DNA of 64,000 nucleotides from Nostoc sp. CENA543 (GTDB taxonomy: Bacteria; Cyanobacteriota; Cyanobacteriia; Cyanobacteriales; Nostocaceae), in the NCBI RefSeq assembly GCF_002896875.1, contig NZ_CP023278.1, positions 124,001 to 188,000 on the forward strand. The letters are read 5' to 3'. The notes under the pieces are model-generated. The model did no database searches. It was not told where the DNA came from and saw only the letters and a list, made by a program, of their open reading frames with translations. This document shows, in pieces, positions 1 through 7,715 of the stretch. Position numbers and translations under genes: made by a program. Every line of letters starts with the position of its first letter. Within the stretch, counting starts at the first letter, position 1.

Positions 1-457
1 TAATACCCAATCCCAGACACAAATGAGTTAGCGATCGCGCGAATTTCTCATGATGTCCAGGTAAACCCGCATGAGCATGGGCATATTCATGTACTACCAG
101 CAGTAACCAATCTGCTGGCAGGACTCTTCCCACATCAATTAGGATTGTCATGGGATTAGTTTTAAGGTTACAAAAACCATCAACCCCAAAGCGTTGGGCT
201 AAAGGAGCAGCAAAAATCTGCACAGTAGGTTGCTCCCAAGGGTGAAAACAATCGTGGCAAGCCTGAAGATAGTTTTCGAGTTGTTGGTTCACCCTGTCAA
301 TATGTTGACCGATCCAAACACATATAGGGATGCGGTTATTCATATCATAAACCACATCTATCATTTCTGAGTCAAGAGCTAGACTCCTAATTCCATATAG
401 ATAATCTAGCCCTCGCGCAAATGGATCATTACTGGTGGTGATGATTAATTTATCCAC
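1..457 (-). CDS. HExxH putative zinc metallopeptidase-like protein (partial, runs off left edge)
   Basis: An open frame on the minus strand runs without a stop from an in-frame stop at 488-490 to the left edge, so its C-terminus is outside the window. It has no ATG near its beginning. GTG codons at 457 and 481 are possible starts; I chose 457, which overlaps the 3' end of the bilin lyase gene by 8 bp. A VVHEYAHAHAG segment, coded near 67-93, holds a canonical HExxH zinc-protease signature (HEYAH) followed by more histidines (LPGHHEKFARS). This suggests a zinc-dependent peptidase or a minigluzincin/SprT-like fold. I do not recognise the exact family. The overlap with the lyase gene suggests co-transcription, but a role in phycobiliprotein handling is only inference from position. 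Confidence 0.6.
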   Translation of the reverse strand, partial: MDKLIITTSNDPFARGLDYLYGIRSLALDSEMIDVVYDMNNRIPICVWIGQHIDRVNQQLENYLQACHDCFHPWEQPTVQIFAAPLAQRFGVDGFCNLKTNPMTILIDVGRVLPADWLLLVVHEYAHAHAGLPGHHEKFARSLTHLCLGLGI

Positions 458-1049
458 CAAAGAACGAGAAATATTCTGCACGTTGAACTACATTTTCGGC
501 TTGCTTCGCCAGCCCTTCTCCAGAAGCATCTGCAATTCGGAACTCAGTACAAAATGTAGCTGTACTAAAACCACCAAATCTTTTCACTGTACTGCTTCGC
601 ATCCGAATGCTAGAGCTAACAAACCAAAATCTTTCTACCGAACTCATCGTTTCGTATTCAGTTGTTAAAACTAAAGCATTTTCATCATCCATGTGATATT
701 GCCCTACCACGGGGACAATTTCCGCATAGCCACGCTCTCTGAGCAGTGAACCTTGACGGGGATTATCTGCATCAGGAACTAGAGCAAATACAGTTGAACC
801 TTCATGGTTTTCGTCTTCTCTATCCCATCCCATTGCCCCTTGCCAGGTGACATAAGCACCACCAATTGCCAATTGAGGGTCAACCTCATGGAGTTGGCAA
901 ATAGCGATTACTTGAGGATCATCAGCAGCCAAAGCTTGAACCTGGATTTCGGATTCTCCAGCTTCAGTTCTCTTAAAAGCAAGGTGGTGTGTTGTGCGTT
1001 GCGATCGCCATTTACCACTACTTAGCTGAAAAAACTCCATTGCATCCAT
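450..1049 (-). CDS. cpeS: CpeS/CpcS-type phycobiliprotein lyase
   Basis: This 199-residue protein matches the CpcS/CpeS (S-type) bilin lyase family, a lipocalin-like beta-barrel that attaches a bilin through a thioether to the central cysteine (beta Cys80/82 type) of phycobiliprotein subunits. Family-typical stretches are the N-terminal MEFFQLSSGKWRSQRTTHHL, a central DENHEGSTVFALVPD, an ERGYAEIVPVVGQYHMD segment, and TVKRFGGFSTATFCTEFRI near the C-terminus. The length suits the longer S-III/CpeS1 group. It is divergent from nblA and cpeBA and sits beside them, so phycoerythrin beta Cys80 is the likely target; universal S-type lyases also act on phycocyanin and allophycocyanin. ATG at 1049 is used; the second Met, three residues later, is an alternative. 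Confidence 0.88.
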   Translation of the reverse strand: MDAMEFFQLSSGKWRSQRTTHHLAFKRTEAGESEIQVQALAADDPQVIAICQLHEVDPQLAIGGAYVTWQGAMGWDREDENHEGSTVFALVPDADNPRQGSLLRERGYAEIVPVVGQYHMDDENALVLTTEYETMSSVERFWFVSSSIRMRSSTVKRFGGFSTATFCTEFRIADASGEGLAKQAENVVQRAEYFSFFGG

Positions 1050-1101
1050 AACTTAAAAGCAAACTCCGAACTACAAGATAACCCTATGCCTAAATATACC
1101 A

Positions 1102-1236
1102 TTTTGTAGGGTATGGGGCATTGGGCATGGGGCATCCCTTCGGCTTCGCTCAGGGCAAGTAGGCATTGGGCATTGAGAATGAGATTTTTCCCCACACCCC
1201 TTACACCCTTACACCCTTACACCCCTAATTCCTAAT
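1102..1236. repeat. Low-complexity repeats between cpeS and nblA
   Basis: The shared upstream region of cpeS and nblA holds repeats of TGGGGCAT and TGGGCAT, a CTTCGGCTTCGCTCAGGGCAAG palindromic unit (1138-1159), and a run of about three ACACCCTT units near 1200-1230. These short repeat types recur elsewhere in the window and carry no gene I can support. Confidence 0.6.
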
Positions 1237-1263
1237 CGTTTATTCGATAACGTCTAAAAATGT

Positions 1264-1278
1264 CTACTTGTCAAGTAG
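1264..1278. promoter_or_regulatory. 15-bp palindrome upstream of nblA (candidate operator)
   Basis: CTACTTG-T-CAAGTAG is a perfect inverted repeat about 70 bp upstream of the nblA start, in an otherwise AT-rich stretch. Its size and position suit a dimeric regulator site. No canonical NtcA site (GTA-N8-TAC) was found by eye here. The regulatory role is inference. Confidence 0.3.
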
Positions 1279-1349
1279 GTGTAACTTTTGTTAATCTTAG
1301 TTTCAAGGGCTAGATGAAAATTTATATTGCGAAACACAGGAGAGTAGGC

Positions 1350-1520
1350 ATGACGGATATCCCAATGGAGCTGAATTTAGAGCAGAAATTCAACCTCAAA
1401 CTGTATGAAGAACAAATAAAGGATTTAAGCAAAGAAGAATCACAAAAGTTTCTTTTGGAAGTATTGCGGCAGTTAATGGTCAAAGACAATATGATCAAAC
1501 ATCTTCTTAAACAGGTCTAG
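1350..1520 (+). CDS. nblA: NblA phycobilisome degradation adaptor
   Basis: The 56-residue product starting MTDIPMELNLEQKFNLK is a typical NblA: a very small, helical, highly charged protein that docks on phycobilisome subunits and delivers them to the Clp protease during nitrogen starvation or other stress. The family hallmarks are the (M/I)ELxLEQxF start, the central amphipathic helix and the QLMVKDNMIKHLLK C-terminal helix. A further ATG lies 36 bp upstream, but AGGAGAG at 1338-1344 sits at the right distance for ATG 1350 and the shorter protein matches the family length. It precedes cpeBA in the same direction, with a strong hairpin terminator between them, so it is probably a separate transcription unit. 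Confidence 0.92.
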   Translation: MTDIPMELNLEQKFNLKLYEEQIKDLSKEESQKFLLEVLRQLMVKDNMIKHLLKQV

Positions 1521-1593
1521 GTTTATCCTCTGAAATCATTCATACTTCATCGTTTCGCTGCTCACTAAAAATTTTACATAACTGCCAAATATC

Positions 1594-1623
1594 ATCCCCT
1601 ATCAGAAATACCTGATAGGGGAT
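1594..1623 (+). terminator. Strong rho-independent terminator after nblA
   Basis: A perfect 12-bp stem (ATCCCCTATCAG with CTGATAGGGGAT) closes a 6-nt loop and is followed by TGTTTGTT. It lies 73 bp after the nblA stop and 134 bp before cpeB. It should end the nblA transcript; it could also work as an attenuator if a transcript reads into cpeB. Confidence 0.75.
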
Positions 1624-1667
1624 TGTTTGTTAAGGATTATTACTTTGTTTCTCATAACTGAGACTGA

Positions 1668-2312
<645 letters not shown>

Positions 2313-2390
2313 TTAATTGCAAAATAGCAATTAACTCATAAGTATTGATATCCAACACCATTTAAATTCAAAGCCTTTCGGGAGATTTAA

Positions 2391-2888
<498 letters not shown>

Positions 2889-2943
2889 GTTAAGTTAATT
2901 AGCTAACTTGTGATTTGGTGATTCGGGTACTTGTTACCCTTGC

Positions 2944-3021
2944 AAACCTAGAGGTTCTTCGCTCTTTGCTTTGCCTGTAAAGGTTGAGTAATGGCAAATA
3001 ATCTCTGGGTTTGTTTTGTTT
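2944..3021 (+). terminator. Possible terminator after cpeBA
   Basis: AAACCTAGAG (2944-2953) can pair with CTCTGGGTTT (3003-3012) with one G-U pair. It encloses a second stem, TTTGCC (2970-2975) with GGCAAA (2993-2998), and is followed by GTTTTGTTTG. This is a plausible composite 3' structure for the cpeBA message, weaker than the nblA terminator. Confidence 0.4.
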
Positions 3022-3029
3022 GGGGATTG

Positions 3030-3177
3030 GGGACTGGGGATTGGGCATAGGGCATAGGGCATGGGGCATGGGGACAAGGTAGATAAGGTAGCAAGTGAGA
3101 AAAAACTGTTGACTATGGACTGTTGACTATGGACTAATGACTAATGACTAATGACTAATGACTAATAACTAATAACT
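3030..3177. repeat. G-rich units and TGACTAA heptads before cpeY
   Basis: GGGGATT/GGGCATA-type units (3025-3075) are followed by GTTGACTATGGACT units and then about five TGACTAA heptads and ACTAATA variants that end at the cpeY start codon. They match the short tandemly repeated repetitive sequences of heterocystous cyanobacteria. The last heptad supplies the A-rich context just before ATG 3178, so cpeY has no Shine-Dalgarno sequence. Confidence 0.8.
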
Positions 3178-4467
3178 ATGGATAAACGTTTTTTTAATTT
3201 ATTTAATCTCACAGAAGAACAGGCGATCGCACTTTTAGATACTCCTTTAGACCAATTAAGTGAGGATGATTCGCGGTATGTGGCGGCGGCTCATTTGGTA
3301 AACTTTCCCACGGAACAGTCAATTAATGCACTGATTCGGGCTGTGCAGCAAACTGACCCTAGTTTAGATAATCGCATTGTGCGCCGGAAATCAGTGGAAA
3401 CTTTGGGGCGGCTCAAAGCTACTGCGGCTTTACCTATAATTCGCACTTGTTTGAGTGATGATGATTGCTACACAGTGGAAAATGCTGTGTGGGCGATTGG
3501 AGAAATCGGTACAGATGACCTTGATTTATTAGAAGAAGTAGCGCAGTTACTAGAAAAACCAGGGCAAACCTATAGAGTAATAATTCATACACTGACTAAA
3601 TTTAATTATCAACCTGCTTTAGAAAGAATTCGCAAATTTGTGGATGATCATGATCCACCTACCGCTAGTGCAGCGATCGCGGGAGTTTGTCGTCTGACTC
3701 AAGACTATTCTCAGATGAATAAGGTTGTAGCGATGTTACGACACTCCAATGTTTTGGGGCGGCGGTTATCTATCCAAGATTTGATGGATGCGCGTTACTA
3801 TGATGCCATCCCTAATATTGCTAGATGTCCAGTTTCCCTGGTGTTTCGGTTACGGGGCATTAGAACTTTAGCAGAAGCGGGAATTGCTAGCGGGGCAATT
3901 ACATTTACTACCATTCAACCCCATTTAGAACAAACATTATACGACCATCCCCAAAGTTTAGATTTAGTCCATAGTTATAATCAACTACCAGAATTGTCAG
4001 TTTTAATACGTGGATTATACGAGACTGACTTTGGACGTTGCTATTTAGCCAGCAAAACTATTTTGGAACATTACGCCGAGGCTGCACCGGAGGCTTTATT
4101 TGCTACCTATGCCGCAGAAGCTAGTAATGATTATGGGGCGCACTTCCATGTGGTGAAACTATTTGGCTGGTTGAAACATCACCCAGCTTATGATTTACTG
4201 ATGGAAGCCTTGCATAACAAACAACCACAGTTTCAAAAATCACGGGCGGCGGCGGCGATCGCGCTTGGTGAACTAGGTGATTCACGGGCAATTCCCGAAC
4301 TGAAAGCCTGTCTCGAAACTAAAATCTGGGATTTAAAGTATGCAGCTTTGATGTCACTGGAAAAACTGGGCGATACCACTGCACACCAACAAGCAGCACA
4401 AGATAGTGATTGGTTGGTTGCAGCCAAAGCTTTAATCACCTTAGAAAACCAAGAAAAGACAGCCTAA
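3178..4467 (+). CDS. cpeY: CpeY phycoerythrobilin lyase (E/F type, alpha-PE Cys82)
   Basis: The 429-residue product begins MDKRFFNLFNLTEEQAIALL and is built of HEAT-like helical repeats (ETLGRLKATAALPIIRTCL, WAIGEIGTDD, AIALGELGDSRAIPELKACL), which is the E/F lyase architecture. CpeY in Fremyella attaches phycoerythrobilin to alpha-phycoerythrin Cys82, helped by CpeZ. Position next to cpeBA and the presence of cpeZ downstream support the name over CpcE-like relatives. The 3' end is followed after 14 bp by a GNAT gene in the same direction, so the three genes probably form one operon. No ribosome site is visible; the start adjoins a heptad repeat. Confidence 0.9.
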   Translation: MDKRFFNLFNLTEEQAIALLDTPLDQLSEDDSRYVAAAHLVNFPTEQSINALIRAVQQTDPSLDNRIVRRKSVETLGRLKATAALPIIRTCLSDDDCYTVENAVWAIGEIGTDDLDLLEEVAQLLEKPGQTYRVIIHTLTKFNYQPALERIRKFVDDHDPPTASAAIAGVCRLTQDYSQMNKVVAMLRHSNVLGRRLSIQDLMDARYYDAIPNIARCPVSLVFRLRGIRTLAEAGIASGAITFTTIQPHLEQTLYDHPQSLDLVHSYNQLPELSVLIRGLYETDFGRCYLASKTILEHYAEAAPEALFATYAAEASNDYGAHFHVVKLFGWLKHHPAYDLLMEALHNKQPQFQKSRAAAAIALGELGDSRAIPELKACLETKIWDLKYAALMSLEKLGDTTAHQQAAQDSDWLVAAKALITLENQEKTA

Positions 4468-4481
4468 CTAATCCCCAATTT

Positions 4482-4961
4482 ATGGATGCTATCAGCTTTA
4501 GAGAAGCTAACATCGATGATGATGCAACTATTGCGCGGCATTTTTTCCAGCTATGGCTTGATAATGGTGTTGCGGAAGCATCCATTCAAGCTAATTGGCT
4601 AGAAACAACTGTGCAATTTATTGATCATGCTAGACAGACACTAGCTTACACAGCCTTTCTAGCAGAAATAAACGGAAACATTGTTGCTTCCGCAGGATGT
4701 CAACTATTTGCTGGATTGTATCCCCATGTTCTCACCCAACAGCAAAGAAAATATGGATACATTTGGGGAGTTTATGTAGAGCCAGAATATCGTCAGCAAG
4801 GAATTGCTAAATCACTCACAAAAATGGCGATCGCCCATCTCCAATCCCTCAATTGCACTAGCGCAATTCTCCATGCTTCTCCTGCTGGACAGCCAATTTA
4901 TAGTAGTTTGGGATTTAAACCCAGCAATGAAATGCGCTTAGATATTGCTTGCAATTCCTAA
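4482..4961 (+). CDS. GNAT-family N-acetyltransferase between cpeY and cpeZ
   Basis: The 159-residue product starting MDAISFREANIDDD is a GCN5-related N-acetyltransferase. The signature is the beta4-alpha3 region WGVYVEPEYRQQGIAKSLTK, where R/Q-x-x-G-I-A binds acetyl-CoA pyrophosphate, followed by LNCTSAILHASPAGQPIYSS and LGFKPSNEMRL, which is a standard GNAT C-terminus. ATG 4482 is 14 bp after the cpeY stop; a longer in-frame reading from 4410 would overlap cpeY and is not family-like. The substrate is unknown. Its place inside the cpeY-cpeZ transcription unit is unusual in the layouts I recall and makes co-expression with phycoerythrin maturation likely. A direct role in acetylating phycobiliproteins is only speculation. 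Confidence 0.85.
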   Translation: MDAISFREANIDDDATIARHFFQLWLDNGVAEASIQANWLETTVQFIDHARQTLAYTAFLAEINGNIVASAGCQLFAGLYPHVLTQQQRKYGYIWGVYVEPEYRQQGIAKSLTKMAIAHLQSLNCTSAILHASPAGQPIYSSLGFKPSNEMRLDIACNS

Positions 4962-5002
4962 ATATTCAATCTGAATTTACCTTGATTTTTTAATTAAAAA
5001 CC

Positions 5003-5617
5003 ATGACTACAGAAGAACTATTTCAACAACTAAAACACCCCAACCCACACCTAAGAGATCAAGCAATGTGGGCGTTAGCTGAAAATCCAGACGCAACCGT
5101 CATTCCCAGATTAATGAGTATTCTGGATGAGGACGACACCACCTATAGACGGGCGGCTGTCAAAGCCTTGGGTGCGATCGGCCCTGATGCGGTAACTCCT
5201 TTAGTTGAGGCGTTGCTGAATAGTGAAAACGTGACTGTGCGGGGAAGTGCAGCTAAAGCATTGGCGCAAGTCGCTATTAATCATCCTGATGTTCCCTTTG
5301 CAGAAGCAGGTGTCCAAGGTTTAAAGACTGCTCTCAATGATCCTAATCCTGTAGTGCATATTGCGGCGGTGATGGCCTTGGGTGAAATCGGTTCTCCTGT
5401 TGTGGATGTTTTGATTGAAGCCTTGCAAACCACCGATAACCCAGCCTTGGGAATCTCTCTGGTAAATGCTTTAGCCTCCATTGGCGATCCTAAAGCGGTT
5501 GATGTGCTGAAATCCGTAATTGAGAATGAATCAACCGATTCTTATGTGCGTGAGTCTGCTACTAGTGCTTTGTCTCGCGCAGAAATGACAGCCAAGTTTC
5601 AACGGGGCGAGAGATAA
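5003..5617 (+). CDS. cpeZ: CpeZ, HEAT-repeat phycoerythrin lyase partner/chaperone
   Basis: The 204-residue product is a compact HEAT-repeat protein of the E/F lyase type (MWALAENPDATVIPRLMSIL, AAVKALGAIGPDAVTPLVEALL, AAVMALGEIGSPVVDVLIEAL). CpeZ works with CpeY on alpha-phycoerythrin and has been described as chaperone-like for beta-phycoerythrin. The ESTDSYVRESATSALSRAE tail is typical. It lies 41 bp after the GNAT gene. A generic phycobilisome HEAT protein (CpcF- or NblB-like) is the alternative, but the neighbourhood favours CpeZ. Confidence 0.87.
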   Translation: MTTEELFQQLKHPNPHLRDQAMWALAENPDATVIPRLMSILDEDDTTYRRAAVKALGAIGPDAVTPLVEALLNSENVTVRGSAAKALAQVAINHPDVPFAEAGVQGLKTALNDPNPVVHIAAVMALGEIGSPVVDVLIEALQTTDNPALGISLVNALASIGDPKAVDVLKSVIENESTDSYVRESATSALSRAEMTAKFQRGER

Positions 5618-5923
5618 TGACCAGAAGAGGCAGGGGAGCAGGGAGCAAGGGGGACAGCTTTTAAGAGCCAACAGGGATTCAAGCACCATTATTTATGTAT
5701 GCTCGAAAGTAAAAATATTTATTTCAAGGCGCGTCAGCGCGAGTAATACATTCTTATTTCAAGCCCCTACATTTATGTATGGTGTTCTTCCCCCCTGCCC
5801 CCTGCACCCTGCCCCATGTCCTCCTTGTTGACTGTTGACTTTGCAAAACAACTTGGCGGGGAAATCTCGATGGTTTGTAAAATGTAACAATAACCTATAA
5901 AAATTTACATTCTTCTCATCATC
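5618..5923. other. Intergenic region after cpeZ
   Basis: No supported gene. It begins with a G-rich GCAGGGGAGCAGGGAGCAAGG unit, contains a short GC palindrome near 5731-5742 (GGCGCGTCAGCGCGAG), two copies of ATTTATGTATG flanking it, and a C-rich CCCCTGCACCCTGCCCC stretch at 5793-5815. These are dispersed repeat types found elsewhere in the window. Confidence 0.5.
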
Positions 5924-6076
5924 GTGAAACCCCAAACCGATAACCATCAACCCCAACCCGACACCAATCAACATATCGCACCAGACACAGAAAAAATTCT
6001 CTGTCCTCATTGTCAGCGCACAGCCACCAACGGCATCAAATGCAAAGGAATTTGTGTAGCTGACAGTGACTATTAG
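5924..6076 (+). CDS. Small Cys4 (zinc-ribbon-like) conserved cyanobacterial protein
   Basis: A 50-residue frame opens with GTG at 5924. The first half is Gln/Pro/Asn-rich and polar (KPQTDNHQPQPDTNQH). The second half is compact: ILCPHCQRTATNGIKCKGICVADSDY. Two cysteine pairs, CPHC and CKGIC, resemble a small zinc ribbon, and I recall this C-terminal motif from short cyanobacterial hypothetical proteins. It was recognised from the motif, not from length. No clear ribosome site is visible upstream. Its stop codon TAG overlaps the first base of an inverted-repeat element at 6076. Function unknown. Confidence 0.65.
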   Translation: MKPQTDNHQPQPDTNQHIAPDTEKILCPHCQRTATNGIKCKGICVADSDY

Positions 6077-6197
6077 GGACTTCCAGAAAATAAATCATCT
6101 AATTTCCAAGAGCGAATATTTTAATTTTTCCCCCTGCACCCTGCCCCCTGCCCCCTTGCCTACACAGTGATAGTATATTTTTTTAGTCGGAACTCTC
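6076..6197 (+). repeat. TIR element copy A (GGGACTTCCA family)
   Basis: The ~122-bp element begins GGGACTTCCAGAAAATAAAT, has a C-rich core (CCCCCTGCACCCTGCC type) and ends with AGTGATAGTATATTTTTTTAG then CGGAACTCTCT, a degraded version of the inverted end. It is the same family as 10349-10459, 49881-50004 and 52145-52269, and starts inside the stop codon of the 50-residue gene before it. Confidence 0.8.
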
Positions 6198-6213
6198 TTA
6201 CCGTTCTCCAGCC

Positions 6214-7407
6214 ATGTCAGATTCCCAAACCATTAGTGCAGCAGTTGCCAAACTCTACAATACCTATCCATTCCCGCCAGAACCTTTATTAGATGAACCA
6301 CCTCCTGGTTATAACTGGCGATGGAATTGGTTAGCGGCGTATAACTTCTGCACTGGACAAAAACCTACTCGCCAAAATGTCCGCATTTTAGATGCAGGTT
6401 GTGGGACAGGGGTAGGAACAGAATATTTAGTACATCTCAATCCAGAAGCGTCTGTTGTCGGCATTGATTTGAGTTCAGGCGCGCTAGCAGTCGCTAAAGA
6501 ACGTTGTCAAAAATCAGGAGCGACGGGGGTAGAATTTCATCACCTGAGTTTGTTTGATGTGGAACAACTTCCTGGTGAGTTTGATTTGATTAACTGTGTG
6601 GGAGTCTTGCATCATACACCTGATCCAATTCGGGGGATTCAAGCTTTAGCCAAGAAGTTAGCCCCTGGTGGGATTATGCACATTTTTGTGTATGGTGAGT
6701 TGGGACGCTGGGAAATTAAATTAATGCAAGAAGCGATCGCTCTTATTCAAGGAGATAAGCGGGGCGATTATACTGATGGTGTAGCCGTAGGACGAAAATT
6801 ATTTGCAACGCTCCCAGAAGATAACCGCCTGCGGAAACGAGAACAAGAACGTTGGTCATGGGAAAATCAACGGGATGGCTACTTTGCTGATATGTATGTC
6901 CATCCCCAAGAAATTGATTACAACGTCAACACATTATTTGAATTGATTGATGCGTCAGGATTAGAGTTTATCGGTTTTTCTAATCCCCAAATTTGGAATT
7001 TAGAACGATTAATTGGTCAAGCACCAGAGTTAATTGAACGGGCAAAATCATTAAGCGATCGCCAATTATATCGCTTGATTGAAGTCCTAGATCCCTCATC
7101 CATCACCCACTACGAATTTTTCTTAGGACGTAGCCCCGTTATTAGAGAAGATTGGACATCAGATACTAAATTATTGTCGGCTATACCTGAGCCTAGTCCT
7201 TGTATTCAAGGATGGCAAGATAGCAAGCAATTTTTCAATCACGATTATCAAGTGGTGAATGTCACTGAGTCAGCATGGCAGTTTCTTTTAGCTTGTGATG
7301 GGAAACAGACCACACAGGAAATCTTACAATCAGTCAATGCTAGCTTAGATGATGTGCGATCGCTCCAGAAGCAGCAAATTATTCTTCTGACTCCGAGTGA
7401 GGAATAA
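6214..7407 (+). CDS. Class I SAM-dependent methyltransferase
   Basis: The 397-residue protein has motif I ILDAGCGTGVGTEYL (about residues 57-71), an acidic end of beta2 (VVGIDLSSGAL) and the post-motif FDLINCVGVLHHTPDP, all typical of Rossmann-fold methyltransferases that use S-adenosylmethionine. The N-terminal NTYPFPPEPLLDEPPPGYNW is shared by a group of cyanobacterial enzymes. The last ~60 residues (LLACDGKQTTQEILQSV) look like a small PqqD-like or winged-helix tail. The substrate is unknown. It stands alone between an element copy and the porin gene, which faces it tail to tail. Confidence 0.85.
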   Translation: MSDSQTISAAVAKLYNTYPFPPEPLLDEPPPGYNWRWNWLAAYNFCTGQKPTRQNVRILDAGCGTGVGTEYLVHLNPEASVVGIDLSSGALAVAKERCQKSGATGVEFHHLSLFDVEQLPGEFDLINCVGVLHHTPDPIRGIQALAKKLAPGGIMHIFVYGELGRWEIKLMQEAIALIQGDKRGDYTDGVAVGRKLFATLPEDNRLRKREQERWSWENQRDGYFADMYVHPQEIDYNVNTLFELIDASGLEFIGFSNPQIWNLERLIGQAPELIERAKSLSDRQLYRLIEVLDPSSITHYEFFLGRSPVIREDWTSDTKLLSAIPEPSPCIQGWQDSKQFFNHDYQVVNVTESAWQFLLACDGKQTTQEILQSVNASLDDVRSLQKQQIILLTPSEE

Positions 7408-7493
7408 AACCGGAGGAGTAGGGGAAGCAGGGGGAAGAAATTTGATCAAGTAGAAATGCTTAAGTTTCTCTGTTTTGTCTTCTTTGCAGCAAC

Positions 7494-7703
7494 ATCTGTC
7501 TTCCCTGTAGCAGCTTCCGCTTTCGCATTTCCGTGTATCGCGTAGTCTGTAGCAGCTTCCGCCTTCACATTTCCGTATATCGCGTAGTCTGTAACAACAT
7601 CTGCTTTCCCTGTAGCAGCTTCCGCTTTCGCATTTCCGTGTATCGCGTAGTCTGTAGCAGCTTCCGCCTTCACGTTTGCGTATATTGCGTAGTCTGTAAC
7701 AAC
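7494..7703 (-). repeat. 2 x 105-bp tandem repeat with nested 42-bp subunits
   Basis: On the minus strand two 35-codon units follow each other exactly (7703-7599 and 7598-7494). Each holds two 42-bp subunits coding TDYAIxxNxKAEAA plus a 21-bp linker (TGKADVV type). All periods are multiples of three and the frame stays open from just after the porin stop codon to 7446, but the only starts are GTG codons within the repeat. It may be a minisatellite with coding phase or a lost extension of the porin gene. Confidence 0.8.
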
Positions 7704-7715
7704 CTCAGTGTTAAC

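Noticed and set aside
435-668. ORF on the plus strand over cpeS
   Set aside because: It lies opposite a well-supported lyase gene and has no family features.
1240-1349. NtcA binding site upstream of nblA
   Set aside because: Only loose GT..AC matches with wrong spacing; no GTA-N8-TAC with a -10 box at the expected distance.
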